Of a DNA stretch of 64,000 nucleotides, positions 1 through 8,758 are shown in pieces. Under the pieces are notes generated by a model. It was not told the origin of the DNA and made no database searches. It was given only the letters and a program-made list of their open reading frames with translations. How positions within the stretch are numbered: position 1 is the stretch's first letter; each line of letters begins with the position of its first letter. The DNA lies in contig NZ_CP100000.1 of the NCBI RefSeq assembly GCF_024138165.1, positions 2,914,001 through 2,978,000 of the forward strand, in the 5' to 3' direction. The stretch comes from Halorussus vallis. Its GTDB lineage: Archaea > Halobacteriota > Halobacteria > Halobacteriales > Haladaptataceae. Both the position numbers and the translations under genes were made by a program.

Positions 1-89
1 TCGACCAGTTCGAACGTCTCGGAGTCGGGTCGTCCGTCGGGTCGCTCGGCGAGCAGGAACTTCCGGTTGGTCCGGTCCGTTTCGGGCAT
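1..89 (-). CDS. NADP-dependent oxidoreductase, N-terminal fragment (cut by window edge)
   Basis: Only the first 29 codons are inside the window; the gene runs off the left edge on the minus strand. The ATG reads MPETDRTNRKFLLAERPDG, which matches the conserved opening of medium-chain (curcumin-reductase/YncB-like) NADPH-dependent oxidoreductases common in haloarchaea. No catalytic or cofactor motif is visible in this fragment, so the call rests on the N-terminus alone. It lies downstream of the FilR1-type regulator on the same strand, separated from it by a strong hairpin. Confidence 0.6.
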   Translation of the reverse strand, partial: MPETDRTNRKFLLAERPDGRPDSETFELV

Positions 90-158
90 GGACCGACCCA
101 CGTGCTCGGGTCGGAAGGCTACTGGGGTAGCGGAAGTCGGTCGAGCGAAGCGAGGGGT

Positions 159-197
159 CTCGGCGCAGGTCGCCGGAGTCCGGCGACCTGCGCCGAG
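159..197 (-). terminator. Perfect 18-bp hairpin, probable terminator
   Basis: The arms 159-176 and 180-197 are perfect reverse complements around a 3-nt loop. The hairpin sits just past the stop codon of the regulator gene (minus strand) and about 70 nt before the start of the oxidoreductase. Such long GC hairpins recur at other gene ends in this window. Confidence 0.55.
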
Positions 198-205
198 CCT
201 CCGAC

Positions 206-1000
206 TCAGGGAGAGAATTCCTCGGCGTCCAGCGGCGCGGCCGTCCGCCAGTAGTGGTCGAAGGTGTCCTGGGCCCACGACCGGACCGCCCGGTCGTCGG
301 TGTCGACCGACGCCCGGAGGACGCCGTTCTCGTCGCGAAGCAAGAGATGGACCGCGTCGTCGGCCACCGTCACCGCGAGCGGGACGCCCTCCTCGTGGAC
401 CCTGACCGCCGCGCCCTCGGCGTCGAGGAGCGCGGCGAGTCGCTCACGGAGGCCGGAGTCGTCGGCCAGCGCGTCGATGGCGGTCCGCGAGAAGACGCCC
501 CGGAACGTCTGGTCGCCGGCGGCCACCCGCCGCTGGATTACCGTGAGGCTCTGTTCGTTGAACGCGTGGGAGAACACCCGGACTTCGTCGGCGTCTTCGA
601 GCAGGCCGAGGACGCGCTGGACCGGCGCGTTCGGCCTCGTCTGGCTCGGATGGGTGACCGTCGCGTCGGCGAGTCGCCGGAGGTCGAAGTCCATCGCGTG
701 GGTCGGGAGGTACCGCACGACGCCCCGGAGCTTTCCCTCGGTTTCGAGGATTTCGAGCAGGTCGCCGAACCCCTTCGCGACGAGTCGCCCGGTCGCCGTC
801 GCGACGTACTCGCCCTCCTCGCGCCGAATCCACGACCGCTCCTCGAAGTCGTGCAGGATTCGGCCGAGCGTCGCCTGCGACGCGCCGGTGGCCTCCGCGA
901 GGTCGCTCCGGGAGCGGCGGTCGTCGGCGAGGAGTCCGAGCACTTCGACCCGGTTCGACGAGAGCGCGAGAAACTCTATCTCCGCCAGCGCGGGCTCCAT
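206..1000 (-). CDS. Winged-helix regulator with FilR1-type C-terminal domain
   Basis: A 264-residue predicted DNA-binding protein. Residues about 8-72 form a winged helix (LAEATGASQATLGRILHDFE is the recognition region). Residues about 130-260 resemble the FilR1/DUF1724 effector domain of archaeal regulators. I chose the ATG at 1000 (MEPALAEIEFLAL) because the open frame upstream only shadows the divergent exporter gene. The gene is divergent from the EamA transporter, and the intergenic space holds operator-like repeats, so local control of the exporter, itself, or both is plausible. The ligand is unknown. Confidence 0.75.
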   Translation of the reverse strand: MEPALAEIEFLALSSNRVEVLGLLADDRRSRSDLAEATGASQATLGRILHDFEERSWIRREEGEYVATATGRLVAKGFGDLLEILETEGKLRGVVRYLPTHAMDFDLRRLADATVTHPSQTRPNAPVQRVLGLLEDADEVRVFSHAFNEQSLTVIQRRVAAGDQTFRGVFSRTAIDALADDSGLRERLAALLDAEGAAVRVHEEGVPLAVTVADDAVHLLLRDENGVLRASVDTDDRAVRSWAQDTFDHYWRTAAPLDAEEFSP

Positions 1001-1021
1001 ACTTCGTCTGGGACCCGTCGC

Positions 1022-1058
1022 GGTAAACCGTTTTCGCACCGTGAAATCGTTTCGCGCC
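1022..1058. promoter_or_regulatory. Near-direct operator-like repeat between divergent genes
   Basis: Two imperfect copies lie head to tail: GGTAAACCGTTTTCGCACC (1022-1040) and GTGAAATCGTTTCGCGCC (1041-1058). A related inverted sequence, TTACCGCGAAAAT, follows near 1090. They lie between the FilR1-type regulator and the EamA transporter, where an autoregulatory site would be expected. The assignment is inference. Confidence 0.4.
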
Positions 1059-1118
1059 GCGAACGACTCTCGGGGTACCGCATGGTTTCTTACCGCGAAA
1101 ATATTTCCGAACAGAACC

Positions 1119-1125
1119 TTAAGCC
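1119..1125 (+). promoter_or_regulatory. TATA-like box for EamA transcript
   Basis: CCTTAAG lies about 27 nt before the ATG at 1149. This is the spacing expected for a leaderless haloarchaeal transcript that begins at or near that ATG rather than at the transporter's own GTG at 1223. Confidence 0.45.
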
Positions 1126-1148
1126 CGGCGCCCCTAGTACCGAGTAAG

Positions 1149-1220
1149 ATGATTCGTACGCTCGACGTTCTTCTCTCCGTCGCACCGCTCGCCGAACGAC
1201 CCGACGAGGTGAGGCCGTAA
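1149..1220 (+). CDS. Possible 23-aa leader peptide upstream of EamA transporter
   Basis: An ATG at the position expected for a leaderless start opens a 23-codon frame (MIRTLDVLLSVAPLAERPDE...) that ends in TAA just 2 nt before the GTG of the EamA gene. The tight spacing suggests translational coupling. There is no homology evidence, so this is a positional argument only. A similar arrangement occurs at 8123-8161. Confidence 0.35.
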   Translation: MIRTLDVLLSVAPLAERPDEVRP

Positions 1221-1222
1221 TC

Positions 1223-2206
1223 GTGGTCGAACGCCGCACTCTCGTCGCCTTCGTCGCCGCGGCCGTCCTCTTCGGCGGCACGTTCGTCGCCGCGAAGGCC
1301 GGCCTCGCCTACTTCCCGCCCCTGCTGTTCGTCGCGCTGCGCTTCGACGTCGCGGCCGTCGCGCTCGCCGGATTCGCGGTCCTGACCGCGTCGCGAGACG
1401 AACTGCTCCCGCGGACCCGGGACGACGCCGTCGGCATCCTCGCGACCGGCCTGCTCTCGGTCGGCCTCTCGAACGCGCTCCTGTTCGTCGGCCAGCAGCA
1501 CGTCACCAGCGCCGTCGCCTCCATCGTCTTCAGCCTCAACCCCATCCTCACGCCGGTGTTCGCCGCGGTCCTGCTCTCGGACGAACGCCTCTCGTCCCGC
1601 GGCGGGGTCGGGATGGCGCTGGGTCTCGTCGGCGTCGCCCTCGTGGTCGGCCTCGACCCCGCGAACCTGCTGGGCGGCGACGCGGCCCACAAGGCCGTCC
1701 TGTTCGCCGGCGCGGTGGCCGGCGCGCTCGGGAGCGTCCTCATCCGACGGGCCGACGGCACGCTGTCGAGCACGGTCCGAACCGCCTGGGGCCTCCCCTT
1801 CGGCGCGCTCCTCTGCCACCTGTTGAGCATCTCTGCGGGCGAGTCGGTCGCGGCGATCACCTGGACGCCGAAAGCGCTGGCGGCGCTCGCGTACGTCGGC
1901 CTGTTCGCCGGCGCGATGGCGTACATCGCCTACTTCGGCCTCCTCGACGCGACCGGCGCGATTCGGGCGAACCTGGTCTTCTACGTCGTCCCGGTCGTGA
2001 CGACCCTCGGCGGGTGGGCGCTGCTCGGCGAGACGGTTTCGGCGCTCGCGGTCGTCGGCTTCCTCACCATCTTCGCCGGATTCGCGGTCATCGGCAGCGA
2101 GTCGGTCGACTTCCGGACCTGGCTCCCCGACGCGGTCGCCGACCGCGCCGACGCCGAAGAGGGGCTGCTCGTCGGGCAGGAATCGGTGGGGTACGAGTCC
2201 GACTGA
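1223..2206 (+). CDS. EamA/DMT-family transporter
   Basis: A 327-residue integral membrane protein with ten predicted helices in two EamA repeats (about 8-140 and 155-295). It begins at GTG (VERRTLVAFVAAAVLFGGTF), and the repeat includes the typical region around SIVFSLNPILTPVFAAVLL. Members of this drug/metabolite transporter superfamily usually export amino acids, metabolites or drugs; the substrate cannot be told from sequence. A 30-residue acidic tail follows the last helix. The gene is divergent from a FilR1-type regulator that may control it and is preceded by a short possible leader ORF. Confidence 0.9.
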   Translation: MVERRTLVAFVAAAVLFGGTFVAAKAGLAYFPPLLFVALRFDVAAVALAGFAVLTASRDELLPRTRDDAVGILATGLLSVGLSNALLFVGQQHVTSAVASIVFSLNPILTPVFAAVLLSDERLSSRGGVGMALGLVGVALVVGLDPANLLGGDAAHKAVLFAGAVAGALGSVLIRRADGTLSSTVRTAWGLPFGALLCHLLSISAGESVAAITWTPKALAALAYVGLFAGAMAYIAYFGLLDATGAIRANLVFYVVPVVTTLGGWALLGETVSALAVVGFLTIFAGFAVIGSESVDFRTWLPDAVADRADAEEGLLVGQESVGYESD

Positions 2207-2277
2207 TTCGCCTCCACTCCGAGCGCGACCCGCCCCGCGTGGGAACGCTGATGTGAGAGCCGACTCTTTGACGAAGT

Positions 2278-3513
2278 ATGACTGCCGCGCAGACGGTCGA
2301 ACTCGAAGGGCACATCATCGACTCGGGGATGATGCAGCGGTGTTTCGGCGTGGTGATGGAACTCGACGGCGACTTCGACGTGGAGGTCTTCGACGTCGGG
2401 AAGCACAAGGACGAGGAGTCCTACTGCCGGATGACCGTCGAGGCCGACGACGAGGAAAAACTCCGCGAGATTCTCCACGAACTCCACCAGAACGGCGCGT
2501 CGCTGCCCGACCCGCCGGACGCCACGCTGAAGCCCGCGCCGGAAGACCGGGTGGTCCCCCACGGCTTCTACTCCACGACGAACCACCCGACCGAGGTGCG
2601 CTACGACGGCGAGTGGCTCCCCGTCGAGAACATCGAGATGGACTGCGCCGTCGTGGTCGACCCAGACGCCGCGGGCGGCGCGCGCGCGCACACCAAGGTC
2701 CTGAACGCCATCGAGGGCGGCGACCTCGTGGTCACCGACGAGGCCGGCGTCCGGGTCGACCCGCCCGAGCGCCCCCGGGGGTCGAGCGGCCCGTTCGGCT
2801 TCATGCAGGGCGGCGTCTCCTCCGAGCGCCCCTCCGAGTCGCTCATCCGCGAAGTCGCCGACGCCATCGAGGCGACCGAGGAGGAGGGCGGGTCGATTCT
2901 CGCGGTCGCCGGCCCGGCGCTGATTCACTCGGGCGCGGGCGATGCGCTGGCCCGCCTCGTCCGCGAAGGGTACGTCGACATGCTGTCGGCGGGCAACGGC
3001 TTCGCGGTCCACGACCTCGAACACGCCAGCTACGGCACCTCGCTCGGGATGGACGTCGAGACGCTCGAGAACCCCCGGAAGGGCCACAAGCACCACATCT
3101 ACACCATCAGCGAGGTGGTCCGGGCGGGCGGCATCGCGGAGGCCGTCGAGCAGGGACTGGTCGAAGACGGCGTGATGTACGAGTGCGTCACCAACGACGT
3201 CCCCTTCGTGCTCGCGGGGTCCATCCGCGACGACGGTCCGTTGCCCGACACCATCACCGACGCCGTCGAGGCTCAGAACGCCATCCGCGAGCAGGCCCGC
3301 GAGGCCGACATGGTGCTGATGCTCTCGACGCTGCTCCACTCGGTCGCGGTCGGCAACTGCCTGCCCTCGACCACCCGGGTCGTCTGCGTCGACATCAACC
3401 CCGCCACCGTGACCCAACTGCTCGACCGCGGGAGCGCCCAGGCCATCGGGATGGTCACCGACATCGGGACGTTCGTGCCGGCGCTCGCGGAGACGATTCT
3501 CGACGAGGAGTGA
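2278..3513 (+). CDS. TIGR00300-family protein, archaeal ornithine cyclodeaminase-like (LOR/SDH domain)
   Basis: A 411-residue protein of full family length. Residues about 5-110 form the LOR/SDH conserved domain (GHIIDSGMMQRCFGVVMELDG). The rest is the nucleotide-binding catalytic part, with GFMQGGVSSERPSESLIREV and a late dinucleotide-fold-like stretch around TRVVCVDINPATVTQLLDRG. Methanogen members convert ornithine to proline by cyclodeamination; that role here is inferred from the family. The ATG at 2278 starts right at the conserved region. It is followed 85 nt later by an aldolase gene with its own promoter-like sequence. Confidence 0.75.
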   Translation: MTAAQTVELEGHIIDSGMMQRCFGVVMELDGDFDVEVFDVGKHKDEESYCRMTVEADDEEKLREILHELHQNGASLPDPPDATLKPAPEDRVVPHGFYSTTNHPTEVRYDGEWLPVENIEMDCAVVVDPDAAGGARAHTKVLNAIEGGDLVVTDEAGVRVDPPERPRGSSGPFGFMQGGVSSERPSESLIREVADAIEATEEEGGSILAVAGPALIHSGAGDALARLVREGYVDMLSAGNGFAVHDLEHASYGTSLGMDVETLENPRKGHKHHIYTISEVVRAGGIAEAVEQGLVEDGVMYECVTNDVPFVLAGSIRDDGPLPDTITDAVEAQNAIREQAREADMVLMLSTLLHSVAVGNCLPSTTRVVCVDINPATVTQLLDRGSAQAIGMVTDIGTFVPALAETILDEE

Positions 3514-3598
3514 ACGCCCCGGTTCTCGGCGACGGGGGAGCGCCCCGTGCCGTCGCCCGGGAGCAGACTTATTGAACTACCTGCCGTCGCTCCGTCGC

Positions 3599-4390
3599 AT
3601 GACGGAATCATCGCGGACCAACGAACTGCGGCGCACGCTCGAAGACGGGGACGCGGCGCTCGGCGTCCTCGACAACACCTACAGTCCGACGCTCGTGGAG
3701 TTCTACGCCGAACTCGGACTCGACTTCGTCTGGCTCGATTTGGAGCACGCCGGGCCGAGTCCTTGGGACGGCGAGCGACTCGACGACCTGCTCCGGGCGG
3801 CCGACGGGACCGAGACGGAACTGCTGGTCCGGTTGCCCGAAGCCGACCCCGCGCTGGTGCGGAAGGCCCTCGACGCCGGGGTCCGGAACGCGTTCGTCTC
3901 GCGGGTCGAGACGGCCGAGGACGCCCGGCGGGCGGTCCGGGCCTCGCGGTTCCGGTACGACGGCGGTCCTGGCGACCGAGGGTTCGCCAACCCGCGGGCG
4001 AGTCGCTGGGGGCAGGCCGACGACTACGTCGCGACCGAGGACGAGGAGACGCTGGTCGGTGCGACGATAGAGAGCCAAACTGCGGTCGAGAACCTCGACG
4101 AGATTCTCGACGTGCCCGAACTCGGCTTCGTCTTCGTCGGCCCGCTGGATTTGGCGGTATCGCTCGGCCACCCCGGCGAACCGACCCACTCCGACGTCCA
4201 GGACGCCGTCGAGGAGATACGCGAGGCCAGCCTCGACGCCGACGTGCCCGTCGGGGGACTCGGCTTTGGGATGGACGACGTGAACGAGAAGGTCGAGGCC
4301 GGCTACCAGATTCTCAACCTCGGAAGCACGACCGGTGCCGTCGCCCAGACGGTCGAGTCGTGGTTCGACGGGTACCAAGCGGACGAGTAA
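3599..4390 (+). CDS. HpcH/HpaI aldolase family protein
   Basis: A 263-residue class II, metal-dependent aldolase of the 2,4-dihydroxyhept-2-enedioate/citrate lyase-like family. Visible elements are LDFVWLDLEHAGPSP near the N-terminus, an active-site Arg in LLVRLPEADP, the metal ligand region GATIESQTAVENLDEIL and FVGPLDLAVSLG. The substrate is not determinable. I start it at the ATG at 3599, because a TATA-like CTTATT sits about 28 nt before it, consistent with a leaderless transcript. An in-frame ATT at 3572 would add nine residues. Confidence 0.85.
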   Translation: MTESSRTNELRRTLEDGDAALGVLDNTYSPTLVEFYAELGLDFVWLDLEHAGPSPWDGERLDDLLRAADGTETELLVRLPEADPALVRKALDAGVRNAFVSRVETAEDARRAVRASRFRYDGGPGDRGFANPRASRWGQADDYVATEDEETLVGATIESQTAVENLDEILDVPELGFVFVGPLDLAVSLGHPGEPTHSDVQDAVEEIREASLDADVPVGGLGFGMDDVNEKVEAGYQILNLGSTTGAVAQTVESWFDGYQADE

Positions 4391-4430
4391 CCGACCGCGC
4401 CGTCTCGGGCCCTCTTCTGCCCTCGTCCCG

Positions 4431-4808
4431 TTATGCCGACCTATCTTCGCCGTCGGCGTCCTCGTCCTTCTCCCCACTCTCGACGTCGATGCGGAGCGCC
4501 TCGCTCTGGCCGGACTCGCGCTCGCCGCCGCCCATGAGTTTGGTCCGGAGGTCGTCGGCGACCGACTGGACCTGGTCGCGGAGGGTGGAAACCTCCTGTT
4601 CGAACTCCTCGACCGTCCGCTCGACGTAGTGGACGCGCTGGAGCGGAACCCGCCGGACCGTGTCGCGGCCCCGGTCGTCCTCGCCCGTCTTGATTATCCA
4701 GTGGTCCTGGAAGTAGGCGACGTGTTCGTTCGGGACCGTCTCCTCGATGGTCCCCTCGTCGGGGTCGTCGTAGACGATAGTCGCCTCGCCGAGATCTTCT
4801 TCGACCAT
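4431..4808 (-). CDS. Conserved haloarchaeal hypothetical protein with C-terminal coiled coil
   Basis: A 125-residue acidic protein (MVEEDLGEATIVYDDPDEGT...). An N-terminal beta-rich segment (about 1-65, with VPNEHVAYFQDHWIIKTGED) is followed by a helical heptad stretch (VERTVEEFEQEVSTLRDQVQ) and an acidic disordered tail. I do not recognise a family with a known function. It is convergent with the aldolase gene and lies just downstream of another small hypothetical gene on the same strand, so the two may be co-transcribed. Confidence 0.65.
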   Translation of the reverse strand: MVEEDLGEATIVYDDPDEGTIEETVPNEHVAYFQDHWIIKTGEDDRGRDTVRRVPLQRVHYVERTVEEFEQEVSTLRDQVQSVADDLRTKLMGGGERESGQSEALRIDVESGEKDEDADGEDRSA

Positions 4809-4894
4809 GCGGAACCGTACGCGATTGAGACGGGTAGTCACTGTGGCCGTTCGGGCCACCGTCGCGGTCGCTCCGCTCCGGCCCGCGGCCGGGG

Positions 4895-5251
4895 TCAGAA
4901 CCCGAGCGTGCGTCGGATGCGGGCCACGAAACCGTCCTCGGTCGGGAGTTCGCGGGCGAGGGCGTCGAGTTCGTCGTCGCCGAAGCGGTCGTCGCGGCGG
5001 GCCTCCCGGAGCCACTGCTCCCACTCGTTCGGCGTCAGCACACCCCGCGACCCCTCGCCCCACTGCTCGTAGAGGGCGTCCCGGTCGCGGAACGGGACGT
5101 CCATCTCGCCGCCGCCCCAGTAGAGCGGCGAGAGTTCGAACTCGTACGTCTCGTCGTCGACGAACGAGACGCGGTAGGGGTACTCGTTGTAGAGGAACAC
5201 GTCGTCGGGGGTCACGACGTCGCTGTTCGGGAGTTCGAGCGTCTCGGACAT
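4895..5251 (-). CDS. Conserved haloarchaeal hypothetical protein (118 aa)
   Basis: An acidic 118-residue soluble protein (MSETLELPNSDVVTPDDVFL...). It has a beta-rich first half containing YPYRVSFVDDETYEFELSPL and a helical second half ending in VARIRRTLGF. The start is placed at the ATG at 5251, since the upstream extension is arginine-rich shadow sequence. No catalytic motif or transmembrane segment is visible. The function is unknown; the gene may share a transcript with the coiled-coil protein at 4431-4808. Confidence 0.6.
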   Translation of the reverse strand: MSETLELPNSDVVTPDDVFLYNEYPYRVSFVDDETYEFELSPLYWGGGEMDVPFRDRDALYEQWGEGSRGVLTPNEWEQWLREARRDDRFGDDELDALARELPTEDGFVARIRRTLGF

Positions 5252-5326
5252 TCGCCTACGAGTCGGTAGCACTCGCTCCCTTTTGAGGATTCGCCCCGTT
5301 CGAAGGCCCTGCGCGTTCGAAGGAAC

Positions 5327-5365
5327 TCCGCGTTCGCGTCGCCCGCCGGGCGACGCGAACGCGGA
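5327..5365 (-). terminator. Perfect 18-bp hairpin after histidine kinase gene
   Basis: The arms at 5327-5344 and 5348-5365 are perfect complements with a 3-nt loop. The hairpin begins 8 nt past the kinase stop codon on the minus strand, so it most likely ends or stabilises that transcript. Confidence 0.55.
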
Positions 5366-5373
5366 CTCGCCTT

Positions 5374-7983
5374 CTACTCCGCCGTCTCGACGTTCGTCCG
5401 GAACTCGAAGCGCGCGCCGCCCGTCTCGCTCTCGGTGACCGTCCGCTCCCAGCCGTACGCCTCGGCCAGTTGGGCGACGAACGTCAGTCCGAGGCCGATG
5501 CCGTCGGCCGCGGTCGTGTAGCCCGCGTCGAAGACGGTCGCTCGCTCAGCCTCGGGGATGCCCGGTCCGTCGTCCTCGACGTAGAACCCTCCCGGCACGG
5601 CGTCCGGCGACACGTCGCCGGACGCCGTGCCGAGCGCGCCGACGCGGACGGTCGTGCGCCTGCCGTCGGCGTCGGGCGCGTTTCCAGCGGCGCCGTGTTC
5701 GACCGAGTTCGAAAAGAGGTTCTCCAGCAGGTTCCGGAGGTGGTGCGGTTCGACGTTCACCACGAGGTCCGTCTCGATTTCGAGGTCGGCGTCGTCGGTC
5801 CCGACGTTCGCCCACACGTCGGCGGCGAGGTCCGCCAGATCGACCGGTTCGGGTTCGACCACCGAGTCGCCGCCGCGGGTCATCACCAGCAGGACGTCGA
5901 TCATCTCCTCGATGCGGTCGAGTGCGGTTTCGACCTCCCCGGCCGCGTTCTCGTCGCCGGTCCTGGCGGTCTGGAGGTATATCTGGGCGATAGAGAGCGG
6001 ATTGCGGAGTTCGTGGGCGAGCATGCTCGCGAACGATTCGAGGCGCTCGTTCTGGCGCTTCAGTTCCTCCTCGCGGCGCTTGCGCTCGGTCACGTCCCGG
6101 AAGTACACCGACAACCCCGTCTCGGAGGGGTAGACGTGGACCTCGAATCAGGATTCGAGCGGCGCGTAGTACTCCTCGTAGGTGACCGGTTCGAGGGTTT
6201 CGCGGGCCCGCTCGCCGGCCCGGTGGCCCTCCGAACCCTCCGCCTCGGGGAAGACGTCCCAGATGGTCCGACCCAGCAGGTCGGCCTCCGTGCGGTCGAG
6301 CAGTCGCTCGGCGCGCTCGTTGACGTAGGTGAATCGCCACTCGTCGTCGAGCGCGTAGACGGCGTCGTCGACCCGCTGGAACACGCCTTCCAGTTCGTCT
6401 TTGAGTTCGTCGCGCTCGCGCTGTAGCTGGCGGGCCTGCTCTTCGAGTCGGGTCACGTCGGAAACCGTGGCGACGACGGCGGACGCGTCGTCGCCGCCGT
6501 CGCCGAGCGGCGCGGCGTTGACCGAGACCCACCGGGTCCGGCCGTCGGGCGTCTCGATTCGGAGCTTTCGGTCGTACACTGGTCGGCCGGATTCGAGCGC
6601 CTCGACGACCGGGTTGGACTCCCGCGGGAGCGGTTCGCCGTCGGGGTCGAGGAGTTCGCGCTCGCCGACGACGTACCCCTCGCGCTCGTCCTCGGTCAGG
6701 CCGAGCATCTCGACGCTCCGCTCGTTGGCCATCGTCAACCGGCCGTCGGCGTCGAAGACGGCGATGCCGGTCGGACTCGTCTCGAGTATCCTGTCGGTGA
6801 GTTCCTTCTCGCGGGCGAGCGCGGCCTCGGTCTGGCGGCGGACCACCAGGTCGCCGAGTTCGGCGCCGACGCCCTCGACGAGCGCGACGAGTCGGTCGTC
6901 GGTTTCCCGGGCGTCGGTCATGGCGAACAGCAGGACCGCGACCACCTCGTCGTCGGTCGTCACCGGCACGCCGAGCGCCGCCCGGATGCCGTACTCGCTG
7001 GCCTCGTTCACCCGGGTCGAGTGCGACTTCGGGGCGTTCGCGGCGTCGAACATCCACTCCGTCTCGCCCGACGCCCACGTCCGGCCCGGCAGTCCCTGGC
7101 CGCGCTCGAAGCGGTAGTCCCGCGAGAGCGCCGCGAACGTCCGGAGGTCGTCGGTGGCGGCGTAGTCGGCCGACGCCCGTTGGAGTTCGTCGCCGTCGGG
7201 CATCCAGGCCTCGCCGTACTGCCAGTCGGTCGCCTCGCACACGTGTTCGAGGGCGGCCCGCAGGCCGTCCTCGAACGTCTCGGCCGCCGCAATGGCGCGG
7301 GTGGTCGAGTACAGTAGGGTGCGCTCGGCCTCGACGTACTTCGCCTCGGTCATGTCGCGGGTCACCTTCGCGTACCCTTCGAGAGCGCCGTCGGCGTCGC
7401 GGACGGGCGAGAGGGTCACGTCGGCCCAGAATCGCGACCCGTCGGCCCGCACGCGCCACCCCTCGTCCTCGACGGTTCCTTCGACGGCTCCCCGGAGGTT
7501 ACGGTCGGGGACGCCGGCTTCGCGGTCCTCGTCGGTATAGAACGTCGAGACGTGCTCGCCGAGTATCTCCTCGGGTTCGTAGCCCTTGATGGCCTGCGCG
7601 CCCTCGTTCCAGCTGGCGACGCGTCCCTCCGTGTCGAGCATGAAGATGGCGTAGTCGTCGACCGCCTCCACCAGCGACCGGAACTGCTGGTCGCGCTCGG
7701 TGGGCGACTCCGGGTGGTCGTCCGCGGACCGGGCGTCGAGCGACTCGGGGTCGGCCTCGGCGTCCCGGGGCCGCCACCACACTCGCTCGGACTCGCCGAC
7801 CGCCTTGGCGTCGAGTTCGCCGCGCTCGACCAGTACTTCTAGTCGCCGACGAGTCTCGGAGGATGAGCGACCGAGCGCGTCGGCGACTTCGCCGGCCGTC
7901 AGCGGAACGCCCGGCGAGGGCGACTCCTCGAAGACGGCGAGCGTCTCGCGGAGACGCTCGCCCGAAGGCCCCGTCGAATCCAT
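5374..7983 (-). pseudogene. HTH-PAS-GAF-PAS-PAS sensor histidine kinase interrupted by in-frame TGA
   Basis: One 870-codon frame is broken by a single TGA at 6148-6150. Codons 1-611 encode an N-terminal winged helix (about 15-70), PAS (about 100-215), GAF (about 220-370), PAS (about 375-495) and the start of another PAS, ending YEEYYAPLES. After the TGA the same frame continues FEVHVYPSETGLSVYFRDVT and then gives HisKA (SMLAHELRNPL, phospho-acceptor His) and the HATPase N, G1 and G2 boxes (NLFSNSVEHG, EDDGPGIPEAE, GIGLGLTF). Related PAS domains have Trp at this position, so TGG to TGA is the likely change. A TTG at 6114 could restart a kinase-only product. It is either a real nonsense mutation or a sequencing error. 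Confidence 0.85.
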
Positions 7984-8088
7984 TGCGTGAGCAGTGACGC
8001 CGGAGGGAGATTAAGACTCCGACAGCCCCGCCGGACGGTCGGCGGAACCGCCGACCGCCTCGACCCCGGCCGGCGCGCCGCGGCCACC

Positions 8089-8097
8089 AGAACTATA
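8089..8097 (+). promoter_or_regulatory. TATA box upstream of secreted-protein gene
   Basis: ACTATATAG is a strong archaeal TATA box. It lies about 30 nt before the ATG at 8123, not before the GTG of the main gene at 8158, which supports a transcript beginning with the short leader frame. Confidence 0.5.
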
Positions 8098-8122
8098 TAG
8101 GGGCGGCGGAAACGCCCGCCCG

Positions 8123-8161
8123 ATGCGCTGGCACGCGAATCGAGAGCGGGTGGTAACGTGA
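8123..8161 (+). CDS. Possible 12-aa leader peptide overlapping next gene
   Basis: The frame MRWHANRERVVT ends in a TGA that overlaps the GTG start of the downstream gene (GTGA). The ATG stands at the leaderless distance from a strong TATA box. The arrangement looks translationally coupled. No homology supports it. Confidence 0.3.
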   Translation: MRWHANRERVVT

Positions 8162-8757
8162 AACGGGCGGTCGGGGTGACCGCACTGGTGGTCCTGGTGG
8201 CGGTCGCGGGGGCGACCGCGCTGTTCGTCGGCGGGAATCCGCTCGGCGGGCAGGCGTCGGACGCGACCGACGCGGCGGACGCGAACGCGACGACCACGCC
8301 CGGTGGTGCGGGCGAGGACGGCGCCGACGCGGGCGGAAGTGACTCGGGCGGGTCCGACGGGTCCGGCGACCGACAGGCCGACGCCACGGGCGACGCCGAC
8401 GGTTCGGGCGGCGCGAAGGACGCCGGGTCGGCCTTCCGGCTCCGAATCACGTCGGTCGAGAAGTGCGGCAGCACCTGTCGGGACGTGACGGCCACGCTGA
8501 AGAACCGCCGCGAGGCCGACCGCCACGACGTCCGCGTTGAGACGAAGGTGTACGCCGACGACGACCTACTGTGGTCGGGCGAGGAAACCGTCGGCACGCT
8601 CGCGGGCAAGGACACCCACACTACGACCAAGCGCGTGAAGGTGGGCTTCTCCGGCGCGATGAAGATAAAGTCCAACGGCGGCTACGTGACCATCGTCACC
8701 GTCATCCGGTCCGACGTCGGCACGACGAAGTTCTCGAAGCGCCGGAAGGTCGCCTGA
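8158..8757 (+). CDS. Membrane-anchored exported hypothetical protein
   Basis: A 199-residue protein starting at GTG. Residues 4-25 form a hydrophobic signal anchor. Residues about 28-95 are a Gly/Asp/Ser/Ala-rich low-complexity linker. Residues about 96-199 look like a beta-sandwich (FRLRITSVEKCGSTCRDVTA) with a C103-x3-C107 pair that may form a disulfide outside the cell. The fold could be a small ligand-binding or adhesion module, but the function is unknown. It ends 1 nt from the stop of the convergent zinc-ribbon gene. Confidence 0.7.
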   Translation: MKRAVGVTALVVLVAVAGATALFVGGNPLGGQASDATDAADANATTTPGGAGEDGADAGGSDSGGSDGSGDRQADATGDADGSGGAKDAGSAFRLRITSVEKCGSTCRDVTATLKNRREADRHDVRVETKVYADDDLLWSGEETVGTLAGKDTHTTTKRVKVGFSGAMKIKSNGGYVTIVTVIRSDVGTTKFSKRRKVA

Positions 8758-8758
8758 G

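Noticed and set aside
1981-3417. A 478-codon minus-strand frame over the TIGR00300 gene
   Set aside because: Antisense shadow of a well-supported gene, without recognisable domains.
6148-6150. Selenocysteine at the TGA in the histidine kinase
   Set aside because: Haloarchaea have no known Sec machinery, Trp is expected at this PAS position, and no SECIS-like structure stands out.
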